64,000 nt of DNA from Streptomyces xanthophaeus. GTDB lineage: Bacteria > Actinomycetota > Actinomycetes > Streptomycetales > Streptomycetaceae. The position numbers and the translations under genes were made by a program. The stretch is taken from assembly GCF_000725805.1 (NCBI RefSeq), contig NZ_JOFT01000012.1, positions 186,001-250,000 of the forward strand, read 5' to 3'. Below the pieces are notes generated by a model. That model saw only the letters and a list, made by a program, of their open reading frames with translations. It was not told the origin of the DNA and ran no database searches. Every line of letters begins with the position of its first letter. Position 1 is the stretch's first letter. Shown here one piece after another: positions 1-9,555 of the stretch.

Positions 1-2
1 TG

Positions 3-173
3 GAGGACGCCGAGGGCGGCGGCGCCCGTTTCATGATTGCCCTGCCCGCCCACACTTCCCGGCAGAAAGGACACCATGAACCGGGTACTCATAGCGGAGG
101 ACGAGCCCAGGATCGCCGCCTTCGTGCAACGGGGCCTGCAAAGCGCTGGTTTCGTCACCACCGTGGTCGGTGA
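3..173 (+). CDS. C-terminal tail of a probable sensor histidine kinase (partial)
   Basis: The frame open from base 3 encodes GGGARFMIALPA, which looks like the last strand of a histidine kinase ATPase domain (the usual ending is GGARF followed by hydrophobic residues and Pro). It stops at TGA 171-173 and overlaps the next gene by about 98 bases. A kinase followed by its response regulator is a common two-component layout, although the regulator more often comes first. Only about 56 residues are visible, so the call rests on this short motif and on the neighbour. The overlap is longer than usual, so the true end may have been shifted by a small change. Confidence 0.45.
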   Translation, partial: EDAEGGGARFMIALPAHTSRQKGHHEPGTHSGGRAQDRRLRATGPAKRWFRHHRGR

Positions 174-735
174 CGGGCTATCCGCCTACGAGGAGGCCCG
201 GGCGGGCGGCTGTGACCTGATGATCCTGGATCTGGGGCTGCCGGCCTGCGACGGGTTCACCGTGCTGCGCAGGCTCCGCGAGGACCGGGTGACCCTGCCG
301 GTGATCATCCTGACAGCGCGGGACAGCGTGTCCGACACCGTGGCGGGTCTGGAGGGCGGCGCCGACGACTACCTTTCCAAGCCGTTCGCCTTCGAGGAGC
401 TGCTGGCCCGGGTGCGGCTACGGCTACGCGCGGACGGCGCCCCGGAAGCCTCACTGCTGAGAGCCGGTGACCTCGTACTCGATCTGCGCACCCGGCGGGC
501 ACACGTGGACGGGAGGGTTGCGGAGCTGTCCGCGCGGGAGTTCGCACTGGCCGAGGTGTTCCTGCGCCACCCCGACCAAGTGCTGACGCGAGAACAATTG
601 CTCAGTATGGTCTGGGGATTCGACTACGATCCCGGGTCCAACATCGTCGACGTCTACGTGCGCTACCTGCGACGCAAAGTGGGTGCCGACCGGGTGGAGA
701 CCATCCGCGGCGCCGGCTACCGGCTGCGCGTCTGA
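76..735 (+). CDS. OmpR/PhoB-family response regulator
   Basis: This is a two-component DNA-binding response regulator of 219 residues, normal for the OmpR family. The receiver domain (about 1-115) has the acidic pair E8-D9, phospho-acceptor D52 in MILDLGLP, T80 and K102 in SKPF. The winged-helix domain (about 130-219) ends in IRGAGYRLRV, typical of this family. I chose ATG 76 rather than the upstream ATG 37 because AGAAAGGA sits just before it and the protein then starts at MNRVLIAEDE, the usual family start. The partner kinase is probably the truncated upstream frame. Target genes cannot be told from sequence. Confidence 0.92.
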   Translation: MNRVLIAEDEPRIAAFVQRGLQSAGFVTTVVGDGLSAYEEARAGGCDLMILDLGLPACDGFTVLRRLREDRVTLPVIILTARDSVSDTVAGLEGGADDYLSKPFAFEELLARVRLRLRADGAPEASLLRAGDLVLDLRTRRAHVDGRVAELSAREFALAEVFLRHPDQVLTREQLLSMVWGFDYDPGSNIVDVYVRYLRRKVGADRVETIRGAGYRLRV

Positions 736-773
736 CTGCCGCCTCTGTCCGCGCACAAAAGTTCATGGGCAAA

Positions 774-801
774 GCCCGGGCGGCGGTGCCGCGGGCCGGG
801 C
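774..801 (+). terminator. Stem-loop after the response regulator
   Basis: GCCCGGGCGGC and GCCGC-GG-GCCGGGC form a GC-rich hairpin with a small bulge, about 40 bases after the regulator stop, followed by GTCTTTCT. It probably ends the regulator transcript before the IS remnant. Confidence 0.5.
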
Positions 802-904
802 GTCTTTCTGGTCCGGGGGCGTCCGGCAGCCCGCCACGCCTCCGGCCAGGACTGTTCAGGGTGGGCGAAGCCCATCCCGCAGCGACACGGCAGGCGCCCT
901 CGAC

Positions 905-2092
905 CGCTCGGCACGGCTGCTGCCTGGTTGGCGTAGTTCTTCTCCTCGTACTTGATGGGGCTGAGGTAGCCGAGCCGTTTCAGGATGCGACTGGGGTTGT
1001 AGAAGCCGTCGATGTACTCGAAGAGCGCGAGGTTCGCTTCGGCTCCGGTGGTGAAGATGCGGCCGCGGATGCACTCGGTCTTGATGACCATCCACAGGTT
1101 CTCCGCCAGGGCATTGTCATACGAGTCGCCGACCGAGCTCATGAACGCCTGGATCCCGGCGCTGACCAGGCGGGTTGTGAGCTTCACGGACGTGTATTGA
1201 CAGCCGTGGTCCGCCTGGTGAATGAGCTCGCCGGCGTGACATCGCGGCTGGCCAGGGCGTATTCCAGCGAAGTGAGGACCAGGTCCGCCTCGGCGGGGGC
1301 GGAGGTTTCCCAGGCCACGACCCGGCGGGAGAACGCGTCGCGGATCGCGGACAGCCACAGCGGGCCCTCCAGCGTCGTGACCATGGTCAGGTCGGTGACC
1401 CACAGCCGGTTCGGCCCGTTCGCGGTGAAGTCGCCCCTGACCAGGTCAGGGCGCGGTCGGCGTCCGGGGCACGACGGGTGAAGCCTTCGTTCCGGCGGGG
1501 GCTGATCCCGGTCAGGCCGGCTTGGCGCATGAGCCGTTCGACGCGCTTGCGGCCGACGTGGACGCCCTCGCGCTTGAGGACGGCGTGCACGCGGGGTGAG
1601 CCGTAGATCCCGCCGGACTCGACGTGGACCTCACGGATCCGCCCGGTCAGCTCGGCGTCCTGGCGGCGCCGCTCGCACGGCTCGGTCTCGGCCTGGCGCC
1701 ACCGGTAGTAGGTGGAGGAGGGGATGGAAAGTTTCCGGAGTACGGGCTCGACCCCCAGGTGCGGGTGCGCGTCGAGGAGCGCGGTGACCTGGGCCGGGTC
1801 GGGTCGAGCTGGGCCGCGAAAAAGGCCGAGGCTGTCCGCAGGACCTCGTTCGCCCGCTTGAGCTGGGCGTTCTCCTGCCGCAGGACGGCCAGCTCCTCAC
1901 GCTCGGCGGTGGTGAGCATGTAGCCTCGCTCGCCGGCGTCGGTCTCGGCCTGTCGAATCCAACTGCGCAGGGCCTCTTGGTGCACGCCGAGCTCCTCGGC
2001 CATGCGGCGGATCACCGGATTCGGCTCGGCGGTCCGGCACACCCGGACCGCACGCTCACCAACTCCAGCGGGTACTTCCTCGGCGCAGGCAT
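905..2092 (-). pseudogene. Decayed IS3-family transposase (OrfA and OrfB)
   Basis: Read on the minus strand, ATG 2092 (after GAGAGGAAC) starts an OrfA-like helix-turn-helix protein, MPAPRKYPLEL, that loses frame within about ten codons. One base appears to be missing near 2065, after which it continues as VRVCRTAEPNP...AEELGVHQEALRSWIRQ. OrfB follows in the next frame (HPHLGVEPVLRKLS, then HVGRKRVERLMRQAGL). It breaks again near 1452 and 1239, each explained by one lost base. The pieces keep the integrase catalytic segments (DAFSRRVVAWE, ADHGCQYTSVKL, SYDNALAENLWMVIKTEC, LGYLSPIKYE). IS3 elements normally use one programmed shift between OrfA and OrfB. The other three breaks mean no transposase can be made as the sequence stands. 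I could not place the terminal inverted repeats. Confidence 0.85.
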
Positions 2093-2254
2093 CGTCTGGG
2101 TTCCTCTCATGAAACCCATCTGACCCTCTGTCACCTCTTCCCGCATCTCGGGGGAACCTCAGTGGAAGCCTCGCGTGTAATCCGGCACGAGCACACCCAT
2201 CTTCGTGCGTACGCCGCCATCCGGCTGGGTATGTGGGCGTCTCCCGGCCGACCC

Positions 2255-2415
2255 AAACCGTTGTGGCGTGTCCATGAGAAGACTCTCACAGGGAACCCAC
2301 GATTAGCTCATGTATTCGCCACAAGCTCTCACCCACGACATCCACCCAGGATGTTTCAGAGCCAGGAGACGTGAGCATGGACGACCTACTGAAGCGGGCC
2401 CGTTCCTTTCGACAC
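2255..2415 (+). repeat. Duplicated block, copy 1 (inverted relative to copy 2)
   Basis: This block matches the reverse complement of about 14545-14697. It covers a segment with GTGTCCATGAGAA, the stretch TAGCTCATGTAT, and the leader and first codons of a beta-carbonic anhydrase (CAGGAGACGTGAGC before ATGGACGACCTACTG). The two copies differ by scattered substitutions and small indels, so the duplication is not recent. The outer part seems to be a remnant of an IS630-type transposase that is better seen in copy 2. Confidence 0.65.
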
Positions 2416-2798
2416 CGCATCGCTCGCGAGAAGGAAATCTTCCGGAGCTTCGCGCTCGGGCAGAGCCCGGCAACGCTGTTCATCACCTGCTGCACTGCGG
2501 CGCGGTAGGGGCCGTGGCCCGTGGTGAGGACCTGACCCATCTGCCCAGCGTGGCGGAGTGGGTGGACTTCGCCCGACCGGCACTGACCGGGCTGCTCGAC
2601 ATCCCGCCGAAGGACCCGGCGCTGCCGGACGCCGTACAGCGCCATGTCACCGCGCAACTGATGACGCTGCGTGGCTATCCGCAGATCGAGCGCGGCACGG
2701 CCGAGGGCCAACTGAGCCTGCACGGCTGGTTCTACCGGGTGGACACCGGAGATTTGTGGGAGCTCGACGAGACACGAGGTGTATTCGGCCAGTACTGA
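2377..2798 (+). pseudogene. Beta-carbonic anhydrase with internal deletion
   Basis: ATG 2377 starts MDDLLKRARSFRHRIAREK and runs to ATLFITC, the start of the usual CSDSR zinc motif. It then jumps directly to HCGAVGAVARGEDL, the second zinc-binding segment, in a different frame. About 50 residues, including the catalytic Asp-Arg pair, are missing. The remainder continues normally to LWELDETRGVFGQY and TGA 2798. An intact enzyme would interconvert CO2 and bicarbonate. The next gene is a SulP transporter, a pairing known for bicarbonate or sulfate uptake. As it stands the frame stops at TAG right after the junction, so no active enzyme is expected. A second broken copy lies at 14400-14568. Confidence 0.85.
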
Positions 2799-2853
2799 GA
2801 CCACGCCCCCCTGCACGCGCACCGGGTGACCGGTGCGCGCGAAAGGAACACCC

Positions 2854-4806
2854 GTGCCCCCTGAACACACACGCTCCGTCGGCAGCGCACGCCACGCGCG
2901 CCGGGGACCCGGCCGGTCGGCCCACGGCGCCGCCGGCCCGTCAGCCCGCCCGGCCTCCGCCAGCACGGACATCCTCGCTTCCCTCGTCGTCTTTCTGGTG
3001 GCGCTGCCGCTGTGCATCGGGGTGGCGGCCGCCTCCGGCGTCCCCATCGCCCTCGGCATCATCTCCGGGATCATCGGCGGCCTGGTCGTCGGCTTCCTGC
3101 CCGGCAGCAGCCTGCAGGTATCAGGGCCGGCCGCCGGCCTCGCCGGGCTCTGCCTGGAATTCACCACCGAGCACGGTCTGGCCCTGCTCGGCCCCGTCAT
3201 CCTGGCCTCCGGCCTGATCCAGATGGGGCTCGGAGCGCTCAAACTGGGAAGTCTGTTTCAGTCCATTTCCCTGGCCGTGGTGCAGGGCATGCTCGCCGGC
3301 ATCGGGCTGCCGCTCATGCTGAGCCAGAGTTACGCCGTCATGGACGCCAAGCAGCTCGGCTCGGCCATCAAGAACATCGGGGGTCTGCCACACCTGGTCC
3401 AGTCCACCCTGGCCGATCCACACCGGCTGGCCGCCCTGTTCCTGGGTATCGGCTCCCTGGCGATCTGCTTCCTGTGGAAGAAAGTGCCCGCCCCCCTGTC
3501 CAAAGTGCCCGCTCCCCTGATCGCGGTCATGCTCGGCTCCGTCCTCGCCGCCCTGCCCGGCATCGAGGTCAAGCGGGTGGTCTTCGGCAGCCTGCTGGAC
3601 GCGGTGAACTTCCCCGGACCGGACGATTTCGCCGGCCTTGCCGACCCCGCGGTGATCACTATGGTGATCACCTTCGCCATCATCGCCTCCGCCGAAAGCC
3701 TCTTCAGCGCCGCCGCCGTCGACCGGATGCACGACGGGCCACGCACCAAGTACAACGCGGAGCTGTTCTCCCAGGGCATCGGCAACGTTCTGTGCGGATT
3801 CCTCGGCTCACTGCCCATGACCGCAGTGATCGCCCGCAGCTCCGCCAACGTCCAGGCCGGCGCCAAGACCAAGATCTCCCGCGTGCTGCATGGCGGCTGG
3901 CTGCTCGGCTTCGGGCTGCTGCTGCCCGGCCTGCTCGGCCTCATTCCGGTGGCGGTACTTGCCGGCATCCTCCTCCACGCGGGCTGGAAGCTCTTCGACC
4001 CCACCGCCTTCCCGAAGATGTGGAAGACCGACCGCGGCGAGGGCATCGTGATGATCATCACGACCGTCGCCATCGTGGTCGCCAACCTCCTCGAAGGCGT
4101 GCTCGCAGGTCTGGCCGTCGCCATCGTCCTGGTCGCCCTGCGCATGTCCAGGATCGCCTTCCGCACCACCTCGGTCGACAACACCGCCTGCCTGACCATG
4201 AGCGGCAACGCGACATTCCTGCGCCTGCCCAAGCTGATCGAGGCCCTGGACTCTGTCGCGGGCAAGCCGCGCATCCATCTGGACCTCACCGCCGTGGTCC
4301 ACCTCGACCTCGCATGCCGCAGCCAGGTGGAGGAATTCGCCGAACGGCAGCGCAAGGCAGGCGCCGAACACGTGGAACTCCTCCTGCCGGGAACCCCGCC
4401 AGAGAAGACGACGGCACCCGACCACAGCCCCCTCGAAGGGGACTTCCCGGCAGGACTGGAACACCCGCAGGAACAGACCGCGCGGTTCCCCGGCCAGATC
4501 CCCACACCGGCTGTCGGCCTGATCCCCGGTCAGCAGCACCCGGTCGCAGAGCCGTGGCCGCACGCCGACGCCGGGGGTTGGCAGCACGGCGTCCCGATCC
4601 AGACAGCCACGAACTACGCGGTGCTGGACCACGTGGTCTCCAACTACGGCGCCCCGCACGCGGCCTCGTACAACGCGGCCCACGGTGCCCCACACCCCGG
4701 CAGTTACGACTACGGGCACGCCTACGATCCGCCGGAGGCCAGCCACTGGACCCCCGAGGACGAGCGCGCCGCCGAACGTGCCTACTGGGAAGGAACCCAA
4801 CAATGA
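2854..4806 (+). CDS. SulP-family anion transporter with STAS domain
   Basis: A 650-residue membrane transporter of the SulP family, which moves sulfate or bicarbonate. About ten hydrophobic segments lie between residues 30 and 425, starting with ILASLVVFLVALPLCIGVAA, typical of SulP helix 1. A STAS domain follows at about 440-530 (PRIHLDLTAVVHLD). The last 120 residues are a Pro/His/Tyr-rich tail with no recognisable fold. GTG 2854 is preferred because GAAAGGA lies 7 bases upstream; the upstream ATG 2833 has no ribosome site. It follows the broken carbonic anhydrase by 55 bases, so it was probably its operon partner, and that context favours bicarbonate, but substrate is inferred only. Confidence 0.9.
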   Translation: MPPEHTRSVGSARHARRGPGRSAHGAAGPSARPASASTDILASLVVFLVALPLCIGVAAASGVPIALGIISGIIGGLVVGFLPGSSLQVSGPAAGLAGLCLEFTTEHGLALLGPVILASGLIQMGLGALKLGSLFQSISLAVVQGMLAGIGLPLMLSQSYAVMDAKQLGSAIKNIGGLPHLVQSTLADPHRLAALFLGIGSLAICFLWKKVPAPLSKVPAPLIAVMLGSVLAALPGIEVKRVVFGSLLDAVNFPGPDDFAGLADPAVITMVITFAIIASAESLFSAAAVDRMHDGPRTKYNAELFSQGIGNVLCGFLGSLPMTAVIARSSANVQAGAKTKISRVLHGGWLLGFGLLLPGLLGLIPVAVLAGILLHAGWKLFDPTAFPKMWKTDRGEGIVMIITTVAIVVANLLEGVLAGLAVAIVLVALRMSRIAFRTTSVDNTACLTMSGNATFLRLPKLIEALDSVAGKPRIHLDLTAVVHLDLACRSQVEEFAERQRKAGAEHVELLLPGTPPEKTTAPDHSPLEGDFPAGLEHPQEQTARFPGQIPTPAVGLIPGQQHPVAEPWPHADAGGWQHGVPIQTATNYAVLDHVVSNYGAPHAASYNAAHGAPHPGSYDYGHAYDPPEASHWTPEDERAAERAYWEGTQQ

Positions 4807-5138
4807 AGCGCCCGGTGCGCCTGCACCCCAGGCACACGACGTGCGCGGGCTGCCGGGCCCCGTGGGACGAACCCGGCGCCCCGAACCACCGCTCGGCCCG
4901 TCCCCCCGCCCCCCGTCCGGAAGCCACGAGGGAGGCACGCGGACCCCGCACGATCCCTCGCCAGCAGAGCAACGTCGTCGAGAACAACGGTCTTTTCACG
5001 CTGCTGTGCGACCTCCATGCGTTGCTCACCGCACCCGCGCACACAGCAGGACCCGGGGCGAACACAACCGTCCAGCCGACGCACCATCCGGCCACCGGGG
5101 TACTGGCGAAGCCTGTCCCGTTACGTCATCCGTACTGA
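4803..5138 (+). CDS. Small hypothetical protein overlapping the SulP stop
   Basis: ATG 4803 overlaps the SulP stop codon (ATGA), which could allow translational coupling. The 111-residue product is rich in Pro and Arg, with a short CxxC near residue 14 (TTCAGCRAPW) and no recognisable domain. Codon use looks less regular than in SulP. It may be a real small gene or a chance frame; nothing in the sequence gives a function. Confidence 0.3.
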   Translation: MKRPVRLHPRHTTCAGCRAPWDEPGAPNHRSARPPAPRPEATREARGPRTIPRQQSNVVENNGLFTLLCDLHALLTAPAHTAGPGANTTVQPTHHPATGVLAKPVPLRHPY

Positions 5139-5379
5139 GTCTGCGTGGAGCAGAAACGTGAGACGGGTGGGGGCGCGAACGGCATCCGGCTCGCCGGGGC
5201 GATGCATCCCACTCGACTGGCTATTGCCGGCACACTCAGGATGCCGGCAACGCTGATGACACCTCTGCCACCGCCTGATCCTGTACGGCCCAGGCCAGGA
5301 GCAGTTCAGCGGCACCTCCACTTTCCAACCCGCCTGCACCTCATGCATAACGATAGGTCTTGCCCGGCCTGATGTCTCA

Positions 5380-5416
5380 CGAGGGGCGCCGTACGGATCC
5401 CGTACGGCGCCCCTCG
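5380..5416. terminator. Strong perfect hairpin
   Basis: CGAGGGGCGCCGTACGG and CCGTACGGCGCCCCTCG form a perfect 17-bp stem around ATC. It lies between the SulP region and the Ku fragment. There is no T-run, as is usual for Streptomyces terminators. Confidence 0.7.
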
Positions 5417-5424
5417 CACCAGGT

Positions 5425-5867
5425 GGGCGCCGTGTGAGGTCGACGGCTGGGAGCTGCGGTAGGACGAGATCGGCCGAAGCTACGAGACCGTGACGGGCAC
5501 CTTCGTGGCGATCACCGATGCCGACCTGGACAACATGCCGCTGCCGACCGCGAAGGCAATCGAGATCGTTGCGTTCGTCCCGGCCGACAGCATCGACCCG
5601 ATCCAGATCGGGGCCTCCTACTACCTTGCCGCCGACGGCGTCGGGGCCAAGCCGTACGAGCTCCAGGGCCAGGCACTGCAGCGCAGCAGCAAGGTCGCCG
5701 TCGCCAAGTTCGCGATGCGCGACCGCGATCGCCTGGGCCTTCTGCGCGTCATGGACAAGGTGATCGTCCCGCACGGGCTGCGCTGGTGTGAATGCGTGCG
5801 GTGGTGGCATCGGATGGGTGTCAGCTGCGACCGGACGGCTGCCCCTGCTCACGTTGCGCAGTGGTAG
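5425..5867 (+). pseudogene. Fragment of a bacterial Ku DNA-end-binding protein
   Basis: The frame reads CEVDGWELR, then an in-frame TAG at 5460-5462, then DEIGRSYETVTGTFVAITD. Further on come IEIVAFVPADSIDPIQIG and SYYLAADG. This matches the core of bacterial Ku, which joins broken DNA ends with ligase D. The N-terminal strand region and everything after GLLRVMDKVIVPHGLRW are missing, after which the frame runs into unrelated sequence. No ligase gene is nearby. The combination of truncation at both ends and a stop codon makes this a relic. Confidence 0.65.
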
Positions 5868-5989
5868 TGGTCATGGCTGGCTCGGAATGACGAAGCTGCT
5901 GCCGTGAGGTGCCCATCGCGAGGACGGCCAGCCGCCATGGGCGTGCCTGGTCACACGTGGTCAAAGGTGATGGGCCCCGCGGCCGGTCG

Positions 5990-6115
5990 CCGATGTGGCC
6001 GGTTGCGGATCGTGGAGGGAACCTTGATCCCGGTCCGCGACCGGCACGGTCGGCGCCTCCTCCCGCACCTGCGGGTTCTCGGCGCAGTCCGGCTGGACCG
6101 ACACGGTCACTGGCG
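5990..6115 (+). pseudogene. Possible IS5-type transposase remnant
   Basis: One frame gives VEGTLIPVRDRH and another continues VGASSRTCGFSA. Together these resemble the segment of IS5-family transposases that reads DGTLIPVRDR, then VGASSRNYRFSAN. Only about 40 residues are recognisable and a frameshift separates them. This is a weak but specific match. Confidence 0.35.
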
Positions 6116-6198
6116 AGATCGACATGGCCACCCGCTGGTGCCAGCCCGGCATCGGCCATGGGGCGCCGGTGAGACGGATTTTACTCCCGAGAAATCAT

Positions 6199-6214
6199 AT
6201 GTTCGCGTAAACAT
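6199..6214. promoter_or_regulatory. Candidate operator, 15/16 match to the galactan-locus motif
   Basis: ATGTTCGCGTAAACAT reads ATGTTTACGCGAACAT on the other strand, one base from ATGTTTACGCAAACAT found at 40558 and 61960. It is about 130 bases upstream of the subtilase gene. It suggests that a LacI-type repressor may also act here; function is inferred from sequence similarity only. Confidence 0.4.
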
Positions 6215-6344
6215 GGGACGCTTGATGCGGCATCAGGTGCGTCGAATCGTGGCAATTGTCATAGACATGCTATCGGGCTGTGTGTGCCACCCCAGGACCG
6301 CCGGGCTACCCACGCTCCGCACCACCTAGGAGGAGGAACCTTCG

Positions 6345-7934
6345 ATGTTTGTGATGCGTCATACCCGCCGGCACTTAGCCGGCATCGCCGGGACCGCGAT
6401 CCTGGCCGCTGCGCTCGCCGCGGCCTCCGCCCTGCCCGCGTCGGCAGCCGGAAGCAGCGCTCAGGCGCAGGGTGTTGTCGAGAACGCGGGAGCGGCCGGG
6501 ACCGTTCCCGGCAGTTACATCGTCATCCTGAAGGACTCTGCGGCCCGTTCCACGGATGCCGGGGGCAGGGCTGTGGTCAAGCGGTACGGCGCGAAGATCG
6601 ACCGGACCTACTCCGCCGCCCTCAACGGCTACTCCGCCGAGCTCACGGCGGCGCAGGCCAGGAGGCTCGCGGCCGACCCGGCGGTGAAGTCCGTGGTGCA
6701 GAACAGTCTCGTCACGCTCGACGGTGCCGCCACCACCCAGCCCGACCCCCCGTCGTGGGGTCTGGACCGCATTGACCAGCGGGTACTGCCGCTCAACCAG
6801 GTCTACAGCCCCGTGGAACAGGCCGGTGAGGGCGTGACTGCCTACATCATCGACACCGGTGTGCGGATCACTCACAGCGACTTCGGGGGCCGCGGCTCCG
6901 ACGGCTTCGACGCGGTCGACAACGACAACACCGCCCAGGACGGCAACGGTCACGGCACTCACGTCGCAGGCACCGTCGCGGGCTCCCTGTACGGTGTGGC
7001 CAAGAAGGCAAAGATCGTCGGCGTCCGCGTCCTCGACGACTCCGGATCCGGTACGGTCGCGCAGGTCGTCGCCGGCATCGAGTGGGTGACAGCCAACGCC
7101 GTCAAACCGGCCGTGGCCAACATGTCACTCGGCGGCCGTGCCAACTCCGCGCTCGACACCGCAGTGCGCAACTCCGTAGCCTCCGGCGTCACCTACGCCG
7201 TCGCGGCGGGCAACGAGTACACGGACGCGAGTACCCGGTCCCCGGCGCGCGTCGCCGAAGCCCTCACCGTGGGCGCCACCAACAGCAGCGACGCCAAGAC
7301 CCCTTACTCCAACTACGGCAGCAGCCTGGATCTCTTCGCGCCGGGCGCCTCCATCGTCTCGGCGTGGAACTCCGATGACCACGCCGCCAAGACGATTTCC
7401 GGTACCTCGATGGCCGCCCCGCACGTCGCGGGTGCCGCCGCCCTCCACCTTTCGCAGCACCCGCGAAGCAGCCCCGCGGAAGTCGCCGAAGGCCTCGCCG
7501 CCGTTGCCACCCGGGACGTCGTGACCGACCCCGGATCCGGCTCCCCGAACCGGCTCCTGTACGTCGGCGACGGCGCCACGCCGCCACAGCCGGGCACCCG
7601 CTTCGAGAACTCGGACGACTACGTGATCGCCGACCACTCCACCGTCGAGTCGCCGATCACTGTCAGCGGGATCACCGGCAGCGCGCCGGCCGCCCTGCGC
7701 GTGCCGGTCGAGATCCGGCACACCTGGGTCGGAGACCTGCGGGTCGACCTCGTCGCCCCGGACGGCACCGTCTACAACCTGCGCAACCACACCGGCGGCA
7801 GCGATGACGACATCGTCCAGACCTACCTGGTGGACGCCTCCGCCGTGGTGGCCGACGGGGTGTGGAAGCTCCGGGTCGCGGACCTTGCGACGGGCGACAC
7901 CGGGAAGATCGACTCCTGGGCCCTCCTCTTCTGA
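6345..7934 (+). CDS. Secreted subtilisin-like serine protease (S8) with P-domain
   Basis: A secreted protease precursor of 529 residues. There is a signal peptide (about 1-35, ending LPASAAG) and an inhibitor-like propeptide (about 52-127). The S8 catalytic domain follows (about 135-400), with D170 in IIDTG, H203 in GHGTHVAG, oxyanion N290 and S355 in GTSMAAP. A C-terminal P-domain-like beta sandwich (about 420-529, RHTWVGDLRVDLVAPDG) completes it. The catalytic part resembles the proteinase K branch. AGGAGGAGGAACC lies just upstream of ATG 6345; ATG 6354 is an alternative. All catalytic residues are intact, in contrast to the broken genes around it. A possible operator lies at 6199. Confidence 0.95.
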   Translation: MFVMRHTRRHLAGIAGTAILAAALAAASALPASAAGSSAQAQGVVENAGAAGTVPGSYIVILKDSAARSTDAGGRAVVKRYGAKIDRTYSAALNGYSAELTAAQARRLAADPAVKSVVQNSLVTLDGAATTQPDPPSWGLDRIDQRVLPLNQVYSPVEQAGEGVTAYIIDTGVRITHSDFGGRGSDGFDAVDNDNTAQDGNGHGTHVAGTVAGSLYGVAKKAKIVGVRVLDDSGSGTVAQVVAGIEWVTANAVKPAVANMSLGGRANSALDTAVRNSVASGVTYAVAAGNEYTDASTRSPARVAEALTVGATNSSDAKTPYSNYGSSLDLFAPGASIVSAWNSDDHAAKTISGTSMAAPHVAGAAALHLSQHPRSSPAEVAEGLAAVATRDVVTDPGSGSPNRLLYVGDGATPPQPGTRFENSDDYVIADHSTVESPITVSGITGSAPAALRVPVEIRHTWVGDLRVDLVAPDGTVYNLRNHTGGSDDDIVQTYLVDASAVVADGVWKLRVADLATGDTGKIDSWALLF

Positions 7935-7977
7935 ACGTGGGGGAGGGGCCGACGGCCCCCGCGGAACCGGATGAACA

Positions 7978-8011
7978 GGCAGGGACGGCCGGTAGACCAG
8001 CCGTCCCTGCC
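7978..8011. terminator. Bidirectional terminator hairpin
   Basis: GGCAGGGACGGC and GCCGTCCCTGCC form a perfect 12-bp stem with a 10-base loop, between the convergent subtilase and GH20 genes. Confidence 0.75.
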
Positions 8012-8187
8012 GCGCCGTGGTGACTGCCGGACATCCCGCACGCCGCCTGCCTGTGGCATTCGGCCGGACAGTGCCGTCCGGACGCCCCCGGCCCGCGGCG
8101 CGCTTCGGACGAGGCGTGGCCCCCTCCGGACGGCCCGCCCGATGCGCGTCCGGAGCGGGGGAGGGGGTAGCGGGCGGTGGGGGACGG

Positions 8188-9480
8188 TCAGTCGATCGTC
8201 CAGCGTTGCAGCGCGGAGCCGCTGTTCTTCTGCTGGGTCACCGTGGCGCCGTCGGAGGCCGCGGCGGCGTTGAGCAGGAGACCGCTGTTGGCGGAGGTGG
8301 TGGTGTGTTCTCCGTCGTCGAGCGGGATGACTTTCCAGCGTTGGTCGGCCTGGTTTGCCGCAAGTTCGTTGTACGACGAAAGCGCCGGGGCCACCGGTCA
8401 CCTCTGCGCACTTCCCGGACGTCTTGTTGGTCATGGTGTAGGAGCCGTCGGACTGCCGGGTGAACGTCCAGGTCTGGTTGCCGCCGCGGTTCGGCGCCCA
8501 CAGGACCAGTCCGGTGCCGTCGGACGTGGAGCCGCCCGGGTTGTCCAGTGCCTTGCCGCCGGTTTCGACGCTGTGCGCGCCCTCCACGGCCTTCACGGTG
8601 CCGGGCCAGGGGATGCCGGGCGCGGCGTGGTAGCCGATCCCTGCTGCGGACCAGCGCGGTCCGTGCTGGGCCAGGCGCTGGCGGAAGTCCTTCCAGTCAC
8701 GGCCGGACTGGGGCGTCCATCCGACCTCGGCGAGAGCGGGGAGGCGGGGGTAGCTCATGGAGTCGGCGTACGCGTGGGGCTCGGGCCAGCGAGTGCTCGG
8801 GGTCGGCAGGGCGTTGCTTGCCTCGTAGGCGCGGTCGGCACACAGGGCGGCCTCGACGCCGGCGATCTGCTGGGCCGGGACGATGGAGCCGGTGCCGTCG
8901 AGCTTGGCGGTGCTCGTCGCGGGGTCCCACTCGTAGGACTTCTGCACCGGCGCGTATCCGGACCAGCTCGAACCGTAGGGGGTGGAGACGTCGTATTTCA
9001 TGTCCAGGTAGGCATGGTCGGAGGGGGACATGACGAACTTGGCGCCCTGGGCGACGCCGTTGCGTACGAAGCGGATGCTCTCGGTCTCCTGCGGGGTGCC
9101 GATGCTCTCCCGGTCGTCGGCCTCGCCCCAGAACTGCATGATGCTGCCGGAGGGGACCGCGGCCTGGCCGAGCTGGTGCCAGCCCCTCACGGTCTTGCCC
9201 CGCCCGGTAGGCGCCGTACTGCTCCGGGGCGGCCTGGGGGGTCTCGTCGCCTCCGAGATGGATGTAGGGGCCGGGGGTGAGCCTGGCCACCGCCTTGATG
9301 ACGGTCCGCAGGAACCTGCTCGTGCTGGCCGTGTGCTCCTTGTCCTCCAGACAGTAGAGGCTGATGTCGACGTCGAACCCGGAGTAGGGGGGCTTCGCCC
9401 TGTCGTCACAGTTCAGTTCGGGCACCACGGTCATGAAGCGGCTACGGAGCGGCTGTGTGGAGCCTTGGGGCGCCGACGGC
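8188..9480 (-). pseudogene. GH20 beta-N-acetylhexosaminidase with lectin domain, broken
   Basis: The minus strand encodes most of a secreted GH20 exo-hexosaminidase. The catalytic Asp-Glu pair is present in PYIHLGGDETP and is followed by GWHQLGQ and IMQFWGEADD. The C-terminus is a ricin-type lectin domain ending GSALQRWTID. The gene has lost its N-terminal half at about 9480. A segment normally containing DMPGH is deleted (VVPE joins directly to LNCD), and frameshifts occur near 9200 and 8354, each consistent with one extra base. An intact enzyme would release GlcNAc from chitin or peptidoglycan fragments. No functional product is expected. Confidence 0.8.
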
Positions 9481-9555
9481 TCTGGATTGCTCGTGGCGGC
9501 GTAGCTACTCGCCAGCTCCGCGTCGCGGTGTAGCGGGCCGAGTACGTGGTTCTGA

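Noticed and set aside
3012..5138. A 708-residue open frame on the plus strand
   Set aside because: It overlaps the SulP transporter in another frame, is extremely rich in Arg, Pro and His, and has no family motif. Only its last part, from ATG 4803, might be a small gene.
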